DNA from: Modestobacter sp.
GTDB taxonomy: Bacteria > Actinomycetota > Actinomycetes > Mycobacteriales > Geodermatophilaceae
DNA length: 7,594 nucleotides
Reading direction: 5' to 3'
Assembly: GCA_025966175.1 (NCBI GenBank)
Contig: JAOPVN010000306.1
Coordinates: forward strand, 1-7,594
A program made the position numbers and the translations under genes. Below, in pieces: positions 1-6,219 of the stretch. Below the pieces are notes generated by a model. The model was given only the letters and a program-made list of their open reading frames with translations, did not search any database and was not told the DNA's origin. The first letter of the stretch is position 1; every line of letters begins with the position of its first letter.

Positions 1-16
1 GGCCGTTCGGAGAACG

Positions 17-826
17 TCAGCTGATGCCGAGGCTCAGCGCGCCGAGCCAACCGCCCGCGGCGGGGGCCAGCCGCAGCAGTGCCGTGTCGGAGTAGAAGGC
101 ATCCCCGTCGTTGCGGGTGTCGCGTCCTGCGTGCTGCCGGTAGGGGTCGCTGCCGCCGTACACGGCGTCGGACACGGCGTCGTCGAAGAAGAGCTGGGTG
201 GTGAGCACCGTGGACTCGGCGAGGTGCACCTTCAGGTGCAGGTGTGCGGTCCGGGTCGGGTACCAGCCCGGGTACACGGTGCTGAACTGCACCAGCCCGT
301 CCGGACCGGTGACCTGGGTGCCCCGCAGCCACGCTTCGGCGTCGGTCGTGGCCGACTGCTTGTCGCCGTACTCGTCCCGGCCGCCCGGGCTTCCGCCGTC
401 GCCCGGGTCGGCGCCGGCGAACCCGGAGTAGACGCCCAACGCGTCGCACTGCCAGAGGTCGACGACGGCCTGCCCGACCGGGGTGCACGCCGGCAGCTGC
501 ACGACCCGGAAGGCCAGCTCCAGCGGCACCCCGGGGCGGCCGTCGCGGATGTCGCTGCGCACCGCGTGCGCGTCGAACCAGGTGGGCCCGGCGATCGTCT
601 CGGCGGTGAGCACGCAGGGGCTGCTGCCGGCCAGCAGGTCCACGGCCGAGGGAGGCGGTGGCGGGGCGGGTGCAGCCGAGCTCGTCGGCGCAGCCACGGG
701 GGGCGTGGTGCTCGGCGCGGCCGGTGTGCTGCCGCCGTCGCACGCCGCCAGCAGCGCGGCGAGGCTGAACAGGCCACCTGCACCGAGCAGTTGACGGCGG
801 TCGAACTCACCGGCACCGACTCCCAC
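17..826 (-). CDS. Secreted intradiol ring-cleavage dioxygenase-like lipoprotein
   Basis: This resembles the intradiol dioxygenase family (protocatechuate 3,4-dioxygenase beta-like), non-heme Fe(III) enzymes that cleave catechol-type rings between the hydroxyls. The four expected iron ligands are visible: Tyr133 in the DLWQCDALGVYSG segment, then Tyr189, His195 and His197 in GWYPTRTAHLHLKV. The N-terminus carries a twin-arginine motif (FDRRQLLG, Arg10-Arg11), a hydrophobic stretch and a lipobox LAAC (Cys29), followed by a Pro/Ala/Ser/Thr-rich linker to about residue 60. Export by Tat and lipid anchoring outside the membrane are therefore inferred. I chose the GTG at 826 because it gives a signal peptide of normal length. 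A GTG at 940 would add 38 residues with poorer third-position GC and push the start to 26 bases from the divergent gene. Neither start has a strong Shine-Dalgarno. The substrate is unknown and the distance from cytosolic catabolic dioxygenases leaves room for another role. The family call is strong; the start is less certain. Confidence 0.85.
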   Translation of the reverse strand: MGVGAGEFDRRQLLGAGGLFSLAALLAACDGGSTPAAPSTTPPVAAPTSSAAPAPPPPPSAVDLLAGSSPCVLTAETIAGPTWFDAHAVRSDIRDGRPGVPLELAFRVVQLPACTPVGQAVVDLWQCDALGVYSGFAGADPGDGGSPGGRDEYGDKQSATTDAEAWLRGTQVTGPDGLVQFSTVYPGWYPTRTAHLHLKVHLAESTVLTTQLFFDDAVSDAVYGGSDPYRQHAGRDTRNDGDAFYSDTALLRLAPAAGGWLGALSLGIS

Positions 827-954
827 CCGAGGGACCGTACGCGGCGGAGCGACGGGAGCCCACCCTGTGGCGAGCCACGCCGCGTCGGGTCGGTGCTGGT
901 GGGCGGGCGGGCTCCGGTCGTGTAGGACGGGGGCACGCACATCCGGCGGTACAC

Positions 955-961
955 GAGGGGG
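955..961 (+). promoter_or_regulatory. Shine-Dalgarno of the beta-propeller gene
   Basis: The purine run GAGGGGG lies five bases before the GTG at 967 and supports that start. It sits in the short divergent region, and would lie just outside the dioxygenase gene if that gene started at 940. Confidence 0.6.
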
Positions 962-966
962 CGCAC

Positions 967-2184
967 GTGAGGGTCAGGCGGACGGGGCTCGTTGCCGTCG
1001 GGGCGGTGCTGGTGCTGGTGACCGGCTGTTCCTCGAACGACGGCGGCAGCGACGCGAACGCCGCCGCCGCGACGACGACCACCCCGTCACCCAGCCCGTC
1101 GCCCAGCAGCACGCCGGCTCCCGCCCCTGCCCTGCCGGCGGTCGCCAACCAGCTGCCCGGCATGCCGGAGGTCACCGACGCAGGCAACGTCTACGCCGCG
1201 GCCGGCGCCGGGATGCTCAGCCCGGCGGCCGCGGCGGCCCGGCCGATCGTCTACGTGCCGCACAACAGCGGTGAGGTGTGGGAGATCGACCCGGTCACCT
1301 TCCAGGTGGTGACTAAGTTCCCGGCCGGCCGGGAGGTGCAGCACGTCGTCCCGTCCTGGGACATGCAGTCGCTGTACGCGACCGACGACGTCGGGAACAC
1401 CATCACCCCGATCGACCCGCTGACCGGCCAGCCGGGCGACCGCATCCCGGTCGACGATCCCTACAACATGTACTTCACCCCGGACGGCGCCGCGGCCATC
1501 TCGGTCGCCGAGGCCCGCAAGTCGCTGGTCTTCTACGACCCGCACACCTGGGTCGAGCAGGGCAGGCTGTCGATCCCCGAGTGTGCCGGCATCGACCACG
1601 CCGACTTCACCCCGGACGGGCGGACGGCGGTGTTCAGCTGCGAGTTCGCCGGCCGCGCGGCGGTGGTGGACGTGCCTACGCGCACGGTGCTCCGGATCAT
1701 CGACATGCCCACCCGCAACACCCACATGGGCCCGCAGGACGTGAAGCTCGCGCCCGACGGCAGCCGCTTCTACATCGCCGACTCCGACCAGGGCGGCCTG
1801 TGGGTGCTCGACGGCGCCGCGACCCGAGTGATCGGTCAGATCCCGACCGCCCCGGGAGCACACGGCCTCTACCTGAGCCGCGACGCCACCCAGCTCTACG
1901 TGACCAACCGGCACGGCGACAGCGTCTCGGTGCTCGACGCCCGCACGGGTGCCCCGATCACCACCTGGAACATCCCCGGGCCGTCGAGCCCGGACATGGG
2001 CGGGGTCACCGCCGACGGCAGTCAGTTGTGGCTCTCCGGCCGCTACAACGCGGAGGTGTACGTGCTGTCCACCGTCGACGGGCACATGATCGCCCGGATC
2101 CCGGTGGGCAAGGGCCCGCACGGCCTCTGCGTCTGGCCGCAGCCGGGCCGTTACTCCTTGGGGCACACCGGCGTCACCCGCTGA
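967..2184 (+). CDS. YVTN-type beta-propeller lipoprotein
   Basis: This 405-residue protein has a short basic N-terminus, a hydrophobic segment and a lipobox VTGC with Cys21, so it is a predicted lipoprotein. A Ser/Thr/Pro/Ala linker follows to about residue 58. From about residue 93 to the end it consists of repeated propeller blades. Each has a strand with a PDG-type turn: FTPDG at 170, FTPDG at 214, LAPDG at 261, LSRDA at 303 and VTADG at 347. The family signature YVTN is at 311-314. Several blades carry His or His-Gly just before this strand (GIDHADF, GAHGLYL, GPHGLCV), as is usual in YVTN/cytochrome D1-like propellers. Such propellers bind partners or ligands, or act as lactonase-like or redox-associated proteins; the sequence does not decide between these. 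A good Shine-Dalgarno precedes the GTG start. The gene is divergent from the exported dioxygenase-like gene, so shared regulation is possible but unproven. The fold is confident, the function is not. Confidence 0.87.
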   Translation: MRVRRTGLVAVGAVLVLVTGCSSNDGGSDANAAAATTTTPSPSPSPSSTPAPAPALPAVANQLPGMPEVTDAGNVYAAAGAGMLSPAAAAARPIVYVPHNSGEVWEIDPVTFQVVTKFPAGREVQHVVPSWDMQSLYATDDVGNTITPIDPLTGQPGDRIPVDDPYNMYFTPDGAAAISVAEARKSLVFYDPHTWVEQGRLSIPECAGIDHADFTPDGRTAVFSCEFAGRAAVVDVPTRTVLRIIDMPTRNTHMGPQDVKLAPDGSRFYIADSDQGGLWVLDGAATRVIGQIPTAPGAHGLYLSRDATQLYVTNRHGDSVSVLDARTGAPITTWNIPGPSSPDMGGVTADGSQLWLSGRYNAEVYVLSTVDGHMIARIPVGKGPHGLCVWPQPGRYSLGHTGVTR

Positions 2185-2211
2185 GCCCAGGTAGCTGCTG
2201 ACCGTCGGTGA

Positions 2212-2487
2212 CCACAGGGGTGTCGCGCCGCCCACGGGATCATCAGCACGACCGGTGACATGAACCGCTGGGAGCGTGCGCTGTACTCGGGCCGGCTGCT
2301 GCCGGCGGAACAGCAGGCCGAGCTGACGAGCCTGGTCTCGGCCCGGACGGGCCGGCCGATCGAGCGCACATCGGCCACGGATCCGCAGGGCTGCGCCCTG
2401 GGGTTCGCCCAGCTCACGACGTTGGTCGCGCAGGGGGTCGTCCCCGTCGCGACGGCGCACCGGCAGCGTGATCCCGATCCGTTCCAC
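2212..2487 (+). pseudogene. Serine hydrolase (beta-lactamase/D-Ala-D-Ala carboxypeptidase type) remnant
   Basis: The frame reads AHGIISTTGDMNRWERALYS, then GRLLPAEQQAEL and later a CALGF-like stretch. This matches the mid-to-late region of serine beta-lactamase-family hydrolases, where a typical pattern is 'ISTTxDLxRFxxALLxGRLLxPxxLxEM...YGLG'. The recognisable part begins before the first ATG (2260) and runs back towards an in-frame stop at 2209-2211, so the ATG is probably not a genuine start. The SxxK and YxN catalytic motifs that should precede this segment are absent. The closing HxG-type motif and the end of the domain are also missing, and similarity fades near 2430. The frame stays open to 2535, into the convergent transporter gene. 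I read this as an internal fragment cut at both ends. The family call rests on pattern memory, not a search. Confidence 0.55.
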
Positions 2488-2489
2488 GC

Positions 2490-3365
2490 TCAGAGCGGGG
2501 GAGCGGACGCGCCTTCCAGCCGCGCGAGGTGGTAACCGGCCAGGGCGAGCAGGGCCAGGCAGAGGAGCTCACCGGCGATGGCCGGCGGGCTGTGCCGGAG
2601 GTTCTCGTCGAAGACCGCGACCCCGAGGAGGACGGCGACGAGCGGGTCGACCACGGTGATCGCGGGCAGGCTGGCCGACAGCGGCCCGGACTGGTAGGCG
2701 AGCTGGTTGAGCAGCAGGCCGATCGCCCCCACGGCCACCAGGGCGTAGAGCTGCCAGCCGGCGAGCAGCCGCAACGGGCCATGGGCGAGCACCCCGGTGT
2801 TGACCTTCAGCAGGCTGGCCGTCACCGCGAACATCACGCCCGTCGCGATGCCCAACAGCGTCGCTGCGGTGCTGCCGCCGGAACGGCGGGCGGTGATGGT
2901 CAGCGTGGCGGCGACCACCGCGATGAGGGCCGCCGCTCCGACGGCGGGCCCCTTGTCGACCGTCTGCTGGGCCGGCGGCACGCCGACGGTCGCGATGAGC
3001 AGGAAGCCGCTCAGACCGACCGCCAGGAGGCCGGCCCAGACGAGCTCCACGGCCTGGACGGGCTCGCGCCGCAGCCAGTGGTTGGTCGGGAGCGCGAACA
3101 GCAGGTTCGCCACGAGCAGGGGTTGGACGACGGTGAGGCTGCCGAGGTGCAGCGCTGTGGCGTGCAGCCCGAGGCCGACCGCGTTGAGCCCCATGGCAGC
3201 CAGCCACCACCGGTCTCGCAGCGTGGCGCGGGCGAAGGCGACGATCTGGCGAGGGGACAGCCCGCCGGCGTCGGGTGCCTTGTCGGCCGAGCGGTGCTCG
3301 AGGGGGATGGCGACGGCGAACACCGCCGCCGCCAGCAACGCCACCGGGTACGCCACGCCGGACAT
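2490..3365 (-). CDS. DMT/EamA-like multi-spanning transporter
   Basis: This 291-residue protein is almost entirely hydrophobic, with roughly nine or ten predicted membrane segments separated by short basic or polar loops. It resembles the drug/metabolite transporter superfamily, in the branch common in actinobacteria whose N-terminus has a small-residue helix followed by a Q/EHR-type motif (here IPLEHRSADKAP, about residues 20-31). The late segment ITVVDPLVAVLLGVAVFDE resembles the conserved last EamA helices. Substrate and direction of transport cannot be told. The frame is open up to 3482, but the ATG at 3365 has a near-perfect Shine-Dalgarno directly upstream and begins exactly at the first membrane helix. 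The extra 39 residues of the longer reading are acidic, polar and unlike the family. The gene converges on the serine hydrolase remnant and appears to be transcribed alone. Confidence 0.85.
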   Translation of the reverse strand: MSGVAYPVALLAAAVFAVAIPLEHRSADKAPDAGGLSPRQIVAFARATLRDRWWLAAMGLNAVGLGLHATALHLGSLTVVQPLLVANLLFALPTNHWLRREPVQAVELVWAGLLAVGLSGFLLIATVGVPPAQQTVDKGPAVGAAALIAVVAATLTITARRSGGSTAATLLGIATGVMFAVTASLLKVNTGVLAHGPLRLLAGWQLYALVAVGAIGLLLNQLAYQSGPLSASLPAITVVDPLVAVLLGVAVFDENLRHSPPAIAGELLCLALLALAGYHLARLEGASAPPL

Positions 3366-3369
3366 GCAG

Positions 3370-3376
3370 ACCTCCT
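3370..3376 (-). promoter_or_regulatory. Shine-Dalgarno that decides the transporter start
   Basis: On the minus strand the sequence reads AGGAGGT, ending four bases before the ATG at 3365. It is the strongest ribosome binding site in the window and argues against the longer reading that starts at 3482. Confidence 0.8.
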
Positions 3377-3527
3377 GCTGGTCCGTGGCTGCGTCCTCAT
3401 CGAGGGCCGGGTCGCCGGACTCGACAGTCTGGTTCACCTGAGCGGGTAGACGTGGCCGTTCGGAGGTCACAGTGTGGTGCACAGGGGCACGCGCGAAGCG
3501 GTGTCATGACGGGACCCCCGACGGCTG

Positions 3528-3776
3528 AACACCTCCAGACTTGGCGCAAGCCAGGGAGGGAGGGCCCGGGTGGGCCGACGGAGCAGGTACCCCGAGGAGT
3601 TCCGGCAGCGGGCAGCGCAGCTGGTGCTGGACAGCCGCCGCAGCGTCCGTGACGGGGCGGGCGAGCTGGGGGTCGACGACGAGGCGCTGCGCATCTGGGT
3701 GGCGGCCGGGCGTCGGCAGCGAGCCGACGGTCCGGCCGCGCTCAGTGCCGATGAACGGTTGGAGCTGGCCCGGCTG
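3528..3776 (+). mobile_element. IS3-type insertion sequence remnant (left end and orfA start)
   Basis: This is the left part of an IS3-like element. It begins near TGAACACCTCCAGACTTGG, which looks like an IS left end placed about 40 bases before orfA, and runs to the point where orfA similarity stops at about 3776. No orfB (DDE integrase domain) and no matching right inverted repeat can be found downstream, so the element is dead here. The exact left boundary is a guess from position and the TG start; I could not identify a target-site duplication. Confidence 0.5.
3570..3776 (+). pseudogene. Truncated IS3-type transposase orfA
   Basis: From the GTG at 3570, preceded by the purine-rich run AGGGAGGGAGGG at 3553-3564, the frame begins MGRRSRYPEEFRQRA. 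It continues through a helix-turn-helix of the HTH_Tnp/Transposase_8 kind (GELGVDDEALRIWV, about residues 31-44) and ends in LSADERLELARL at residues 58-69. In intact orfA proteins this last motif leads into a leucine-zipper-like stretch (typically RxENxELxxE). Here it switches abruptly after Leu69 to unrelated sequence. The frame then stays open by chance to 4100, through DNA that looks coding on the opposite strand. Orf A normally provides the DNA-binding half of the OrfAB transposase; this copy cannot. Confidence 0.75.
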
Positions 3777-3968
3777 TCCACCTCGTCGGCGATGGTGGCG
3801 AGCTCCTCGTTGCCGGTCTGCGGGTGTGCGTTGCGAAGCTCGAGGCGCGCCACCCACTGGGTCTTCCCGTCCTCATGCGTGAGCACCGCGTCGGCCGGGA
3901 AGACGGCGACAAGGCTGGCCGAGGCGTGGTCGGCGACGCGGCAGACCGTGATCGGGTGGAACTGGGCA
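3777..3968 (-). pseudogene. Unidentified coding fragment behind the IS scar
   Basis: On the minus strand, one frame from about 3968 down to 3777 has almost only G or C in third positions. It reads as a normal soluble protein: HPITVCRVADHASA, then FPADAVLTHEDGKTQWVARL, then ELRNAHPQTGNEELATIADE. Going upstream past about 3968 the third-position bias weakens, and going downstream the frame enters the antisense of transposase orfA at the sequence encoding EVDS. I see no plausible start codon with a ribosome binding site and no stop at the expected place. It is therefore probably an internal or C-terminal piece of a gene destroyed by the IS insertion and a later deletion. I do not recognise the family. 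Confidence 0.4.
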
Positions 3969-4086
3969 CAACTGCGGACGCATGGGCCAGGCGGGGCACA
4001 CCATGCGCCGAGGCCGCGACTCGTCTGCCCGGCGCCTGAGCCTGCCGTGTGCTGCCCATGCCCGCTGGACGGCCACCCGATCGGAC

Positions 4087-4092
4087 GGGAGG
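4087..4092 (+). promoter_or_regulatory. Shine-Dalgarno of the CopC-like gene
   Basis: GGGAGG lies four bases before the GTG at 4097. It favours that start over the in-frame ATG at 4049, which would place 16 polar residues ahead of the signal peptide. Confidence 0.7.
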
Positions 4093-4096
4093 CAGC

Positions 4097-4723
4097 GTGA
4101 GACACCGACTGCTGGTGATCCTGTTCGCCGTCGCGGCGCTCCTGTCTGGTCCGGTCCTGGCGCTTGCGCCCCAGGCCCGCGCCCACAACTCCTTGTTCGC
4201 CTCCGACCCGGCCGACGGCGCACACGTCACCGGGCCCCTTACACGCGTGCTGCTCGGCTTCCTGGATCCGCCGTCCGGCGACTCCACCTTCGCTGTCGTC
4301 GCGCCGTCCGGAGAGCGAGTCGATGACAGCCTTGCCACGGAACCTCAGCCATTCGGTGGCTACACGGTCACGTTAGGACTGAAGCCCCTGTCCGAGGTGG
4401 GTCGGTACACGGTGAAGTACTTCACGGTCTCCCTGGACGGCTTTCCTCTGAGCGGAGAGATCTCGTTCACCTACACCGGATCGGCTGAAGCACCGGGTGG
4501 CACCGGGTCCGGAGTGAAGTCGGGGAGCCGGGTGCCGCTCACGGCCTTGCTCGCGGCGCCGCTGCTCCTGCTCGGCGCCATGTTCGTCGTCATCGTGGCG
4601 CGCCGACGCGCGTCCGCTACGCCGGCCAACGGGCCGACGAAGCTCGCGTCTTGTCCCCGGTGCGGGGAGACAGTGACACCGGATCAGGGCTTCTGTGTGC
4701 AGTGTGGCGCGCCCCGACGTTGA
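4097..4723 (+). CDS. CopC-like domain protein with membrane anchor and C-terminal zinc ribbon
   Basis: The 208-residue product has a signal peptide (residues 1-29) ending in ARA, so the predicted mature N-terminus is His30 in HNSLFASDPADGAHV. That is the normal start of a CopC/YcnJ-type copper-binding domain and its first ligand. The beta-sandwich continues to about residue 127 and ends with VSLDGFPLSGEISFTY. In CopC proteins this motif is usually DGHP, with the histidine binding Cu(II); here that position is Phe116, while Asp114 is kept. A Gly/Ser-rich linker and one transmembrane helix (about 148-168) followed by ARRR anchor the domain outside the membrane. The inside tail carries CPRC (186-189) and CVQC (200-203), a four-cysteine zinc ribbon. 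CopC proteins act as periplasmic or extracellular copper carriers, often with CopD. No copD follows; the next genes are convergent. Copper binding by this version is uncertain. Confidence 0.85.
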   Translation: MRHRLLVILFAVAALLSGPVLALAPQARAHNSLFASDPADGAHVTGPLTRVLLGFLDPPSGDSTFAVVAPSGERVDDSLATEPQPFGGYTVTLGLKPLSEVGRYTVKYFTVSLDGFPLSGEISFTYTGSAEAPGGTGSGVKSGSRVPLTALLAAPLLLLGAMFVVIVARRRASATPANGPTKLASCPRCGETVTPDQGFCVQCGAPRR

Positions 4724-4788
4724 CGGGAACCAGACGCACCTTCCGGGGGGATCTGCGCCAGTCTGGACGCACGGTCTCTCGGCGTGTG

Positions 4789-4811
4789 CCGACCAACTCG
4801 GTGGTGGTCGG
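4789..4811. terminator. Possible bidirectional terminator hairpin
   Basis: In the 155-base convergent gap between the CopC-like gene and the membrane-protein gene, CCGACCA (4789-4795) pairs with TGGTCGG (4805-4811). They form a seven-base stem around a nine-base loop. There is no T-run, which is common in high-GC actinobacteria. The position fits; folding was judged by eye only. Confidence 0.35.
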
Positions 4812-4878
4812 TCAGGAAGGTGCCGACAGCCCGCAGCAGCACGACGAGCGGCGGGCCTCGCCTCAGCCGCGCGGACGA

Positions 4879-6219
4879 TCAGCCGAGCAGCAGGCCGAGT
4901 CCACCGACGGTGAAGAGCACCATCACCACGAGCAGCGGGTACTGCGCGACGAGCGCTCGGCCGGGCGCGACCCGGACCGCTCGGTCGTGCGCGAGCACCA
5001 CGCCGAGCACGTGTCCGAGCACGATCGCGCTGACCTGAACGAGGCTGATGGTGCGGGGCGAGATGGCGGTGTAGTTCACCGCGTTGCCGGCGGTGCCGAA
5101 CAGGTCGAGCCCGGTGCGGAACGGGTCGCTGGCGAGGATCCAGGTCAGCTGCCCGTCCAGCACCAGCAGCGAGAAGTAGTGGGCCAGGGCGTAGCCAGCG
5201 GCAATGGGTATGAGCGAGTGGGCGTACGTGGCGGGGCCGCCGCCGGCGCCGGAGATCCGGCCGGACAACCAGGTCGCTCCGCCGTACAGCGCCGCGACGA
5301 GCCCCACCGTGTCGAGCAGGCCCAGGGTGGCAAGCGGGACGGCGCTGCCACCGGCCTGGCCCGGCCCGTTCTGCCACCACTGAGTCCGGGTGACCCCGTC
5401 GAAGGCGGTGCTGCCGACGAGCACGACGACGACTGCGGCCAGTCCGGGCAGCGGCGGGGTTCCCTCGGCGCCGTTGAGGGGGTTGCGCAGCACCAGGCGG
5501 CAGTCGGACCGGCGGCCGATCGGGGCGAGCCGGCCGAGCAGGGTGGAGTAGACCTCGAAGCCGTCGCCTCGGGCGAACCAGCCCGGTCCCCACCAGAGCG
5601 CGGCGATGAGCTGGGCCACGGCGTAGAAGACGAGGAACAACCCGACGGTCTTGGGCTGGGACCGCTCCGGGTAAGCCAGCTCCAGCCAGGCGTAGCAGAG
5701 CAGCGCGACGGCGGCGGGCCACAGCCCGATCCGGTCGAGACGGTCGGCGGCCGGGCCCGGCCCGGTGGGCAGAGCGAGCAACGCGTGCAGTGTCCGAAGC
5801 GGGTTGACACGACGCCACACCGGGCCGAGCAGCAGGCTGACCGGTACCAGCCCGACCCAGAAGGTGATGTAGAAGCCGTACACGCCGAGGTTCTCCGGGG
5901 GCTGCGCCGGTCCGAACAGGGCGACCGCGACGACAAGCCCGGTGACTGCCAGCGCCACCGTGCGTGTCACCCAGGTCGTGATCGGGCTGTCGACCGTGGC
6001 CTGCACCGCAGCAGGGACTGGTCTCCCGGCGTCGGCGTCCAGCCGCGGTTTGGGCCACAGCAGGCCCAGCGCGGCGAAGGAGGCGATCACCGCGAACGCG
6101 GCGCCGGAGATCGCCAGCCACACCGGCACCGGCAGATCGGCGCGGGAGCCGACGCCGTGCGCCAAGACGATGAGCGTCCTGGCGCTGTGATCGGTGCCGG
6201 CTGCCGCGCCCCGGATCAC
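4879..6219 (-). CDS. Polytopic membrane protein, 'fenitrothion hydrolase'-like family
   Basis: This 446-residue protein has about ten to twelve hydrophobic segments across its length. Near the N-terminus, AHGVGSRADLPVPVWL (residues 20-35) precedes the first helix. To my memory this HGxGxRxDLPxPxWL pattern marks an actinobacterial membrane family often annotated as fenitrothion hydrolase; that name comes from distant similarity and should not be read as proven activity. Other notable parts are a WWGPGWF loop, a Tyr/His-rich helix (YALAHYFSLLVLDGQ) and a late NAVNYTAIS stretch. A metal or electron-transfer role is possible because the gene follows a cupredoxin-like lipoprotein gene. The GTG start overlaps that gene's stop as GTGA, implying translational coupling. 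The protein lacks a clear N-terminal signal peptide, but residues 14-22 are weakly hydrophobic. Membrane nature is certain; function is unknown. Confidence 0.8.
   Translation of the reverse strand: MIRGAAAGTDHSARTLIVLAHGVGSRADLPVPVWLAISGAAFAVIASFAALGLLWPKPRLDADAGRPVPAAVQATVDSPITTWVTRTVALAVTGLVVAVALFGPAQPPENLGVYGFYITFWVGLVPVSLLLGPVWRRVNPLRTLHALLALPTGPGPAADRLDRIGLWPAAVALLCYAWLELAYPERSQPKTVGLFLVFYAVAQLIAALWWGPGWFARGDGFEVYSTLLGRLAPIGRRSDCRLVLRNPLNGAEGTPPLPGLAAVVVVLVGSTAFDGVTRTQWWQNGPGQAGGSAVPLATLGLLDTVGLVAALYGGATWLSGRISGAGGGPATYAHSLIPIAAGYALAHYFSLLVLDGQLTWILASDPFRTGLDLFGTAGNAVNYTAISPRTISLVQVSAIVLGHVLGVVLAHDRAVRVAPGRALVAQYPLLVVMVLFTVGGLGLLLG

Noticed and set aside
1..12. 12-base direct repeat GGCCGTTCGGAG, also at 3454-3465
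   Set aside because: The copies are short, lie outside clear element ends and have no supporting features. Chance recurrence in GC-rich DNA is the simpler explanation.
131..925. Long plus-strand ORF of 264 codons
   Set aside because: It lies antisense to the dioxygenase-like gene, is Arg/Gly/Val-rich without any domain, and is a typical high-GC shadow frame.
1087..2487. Minus-strand ORF of 466 codons across the propeller gene
   Set aside because: It is a shadow of the beta-propeller gene, dominated by Arg/Asp/Gly/Val with no hydrophobic core pattern.
2529..3449. Plus-strand ORF of 306 codons
   Set aside because: It is antisense to the transporter, very polar and repetitive, with no family resemblance.
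3549..3564. Purine-rich AGCCAGGGAGGGAGGG as a possible G-quadruplex or repeat
   Set aside because: There are only three short G-runs plus the following GGG, and its position fits the ribosome binding site of orfA.
3777..4100. Continuation of transposase orfA up to a stop at 4100
   Set aside because: After residue 69 the sequence loses all IS3 orfA features, while the opposite strand has the coding bias. The open frame is accidental.
4373..6121. Minus-strand ORF of 582 codons overlapping the membrane protein in another frame
   Set aside because: Its composition is extremely Arg/Ala/Pro-rich, and the overlapping frame gives a clear polytopic membrane protein.
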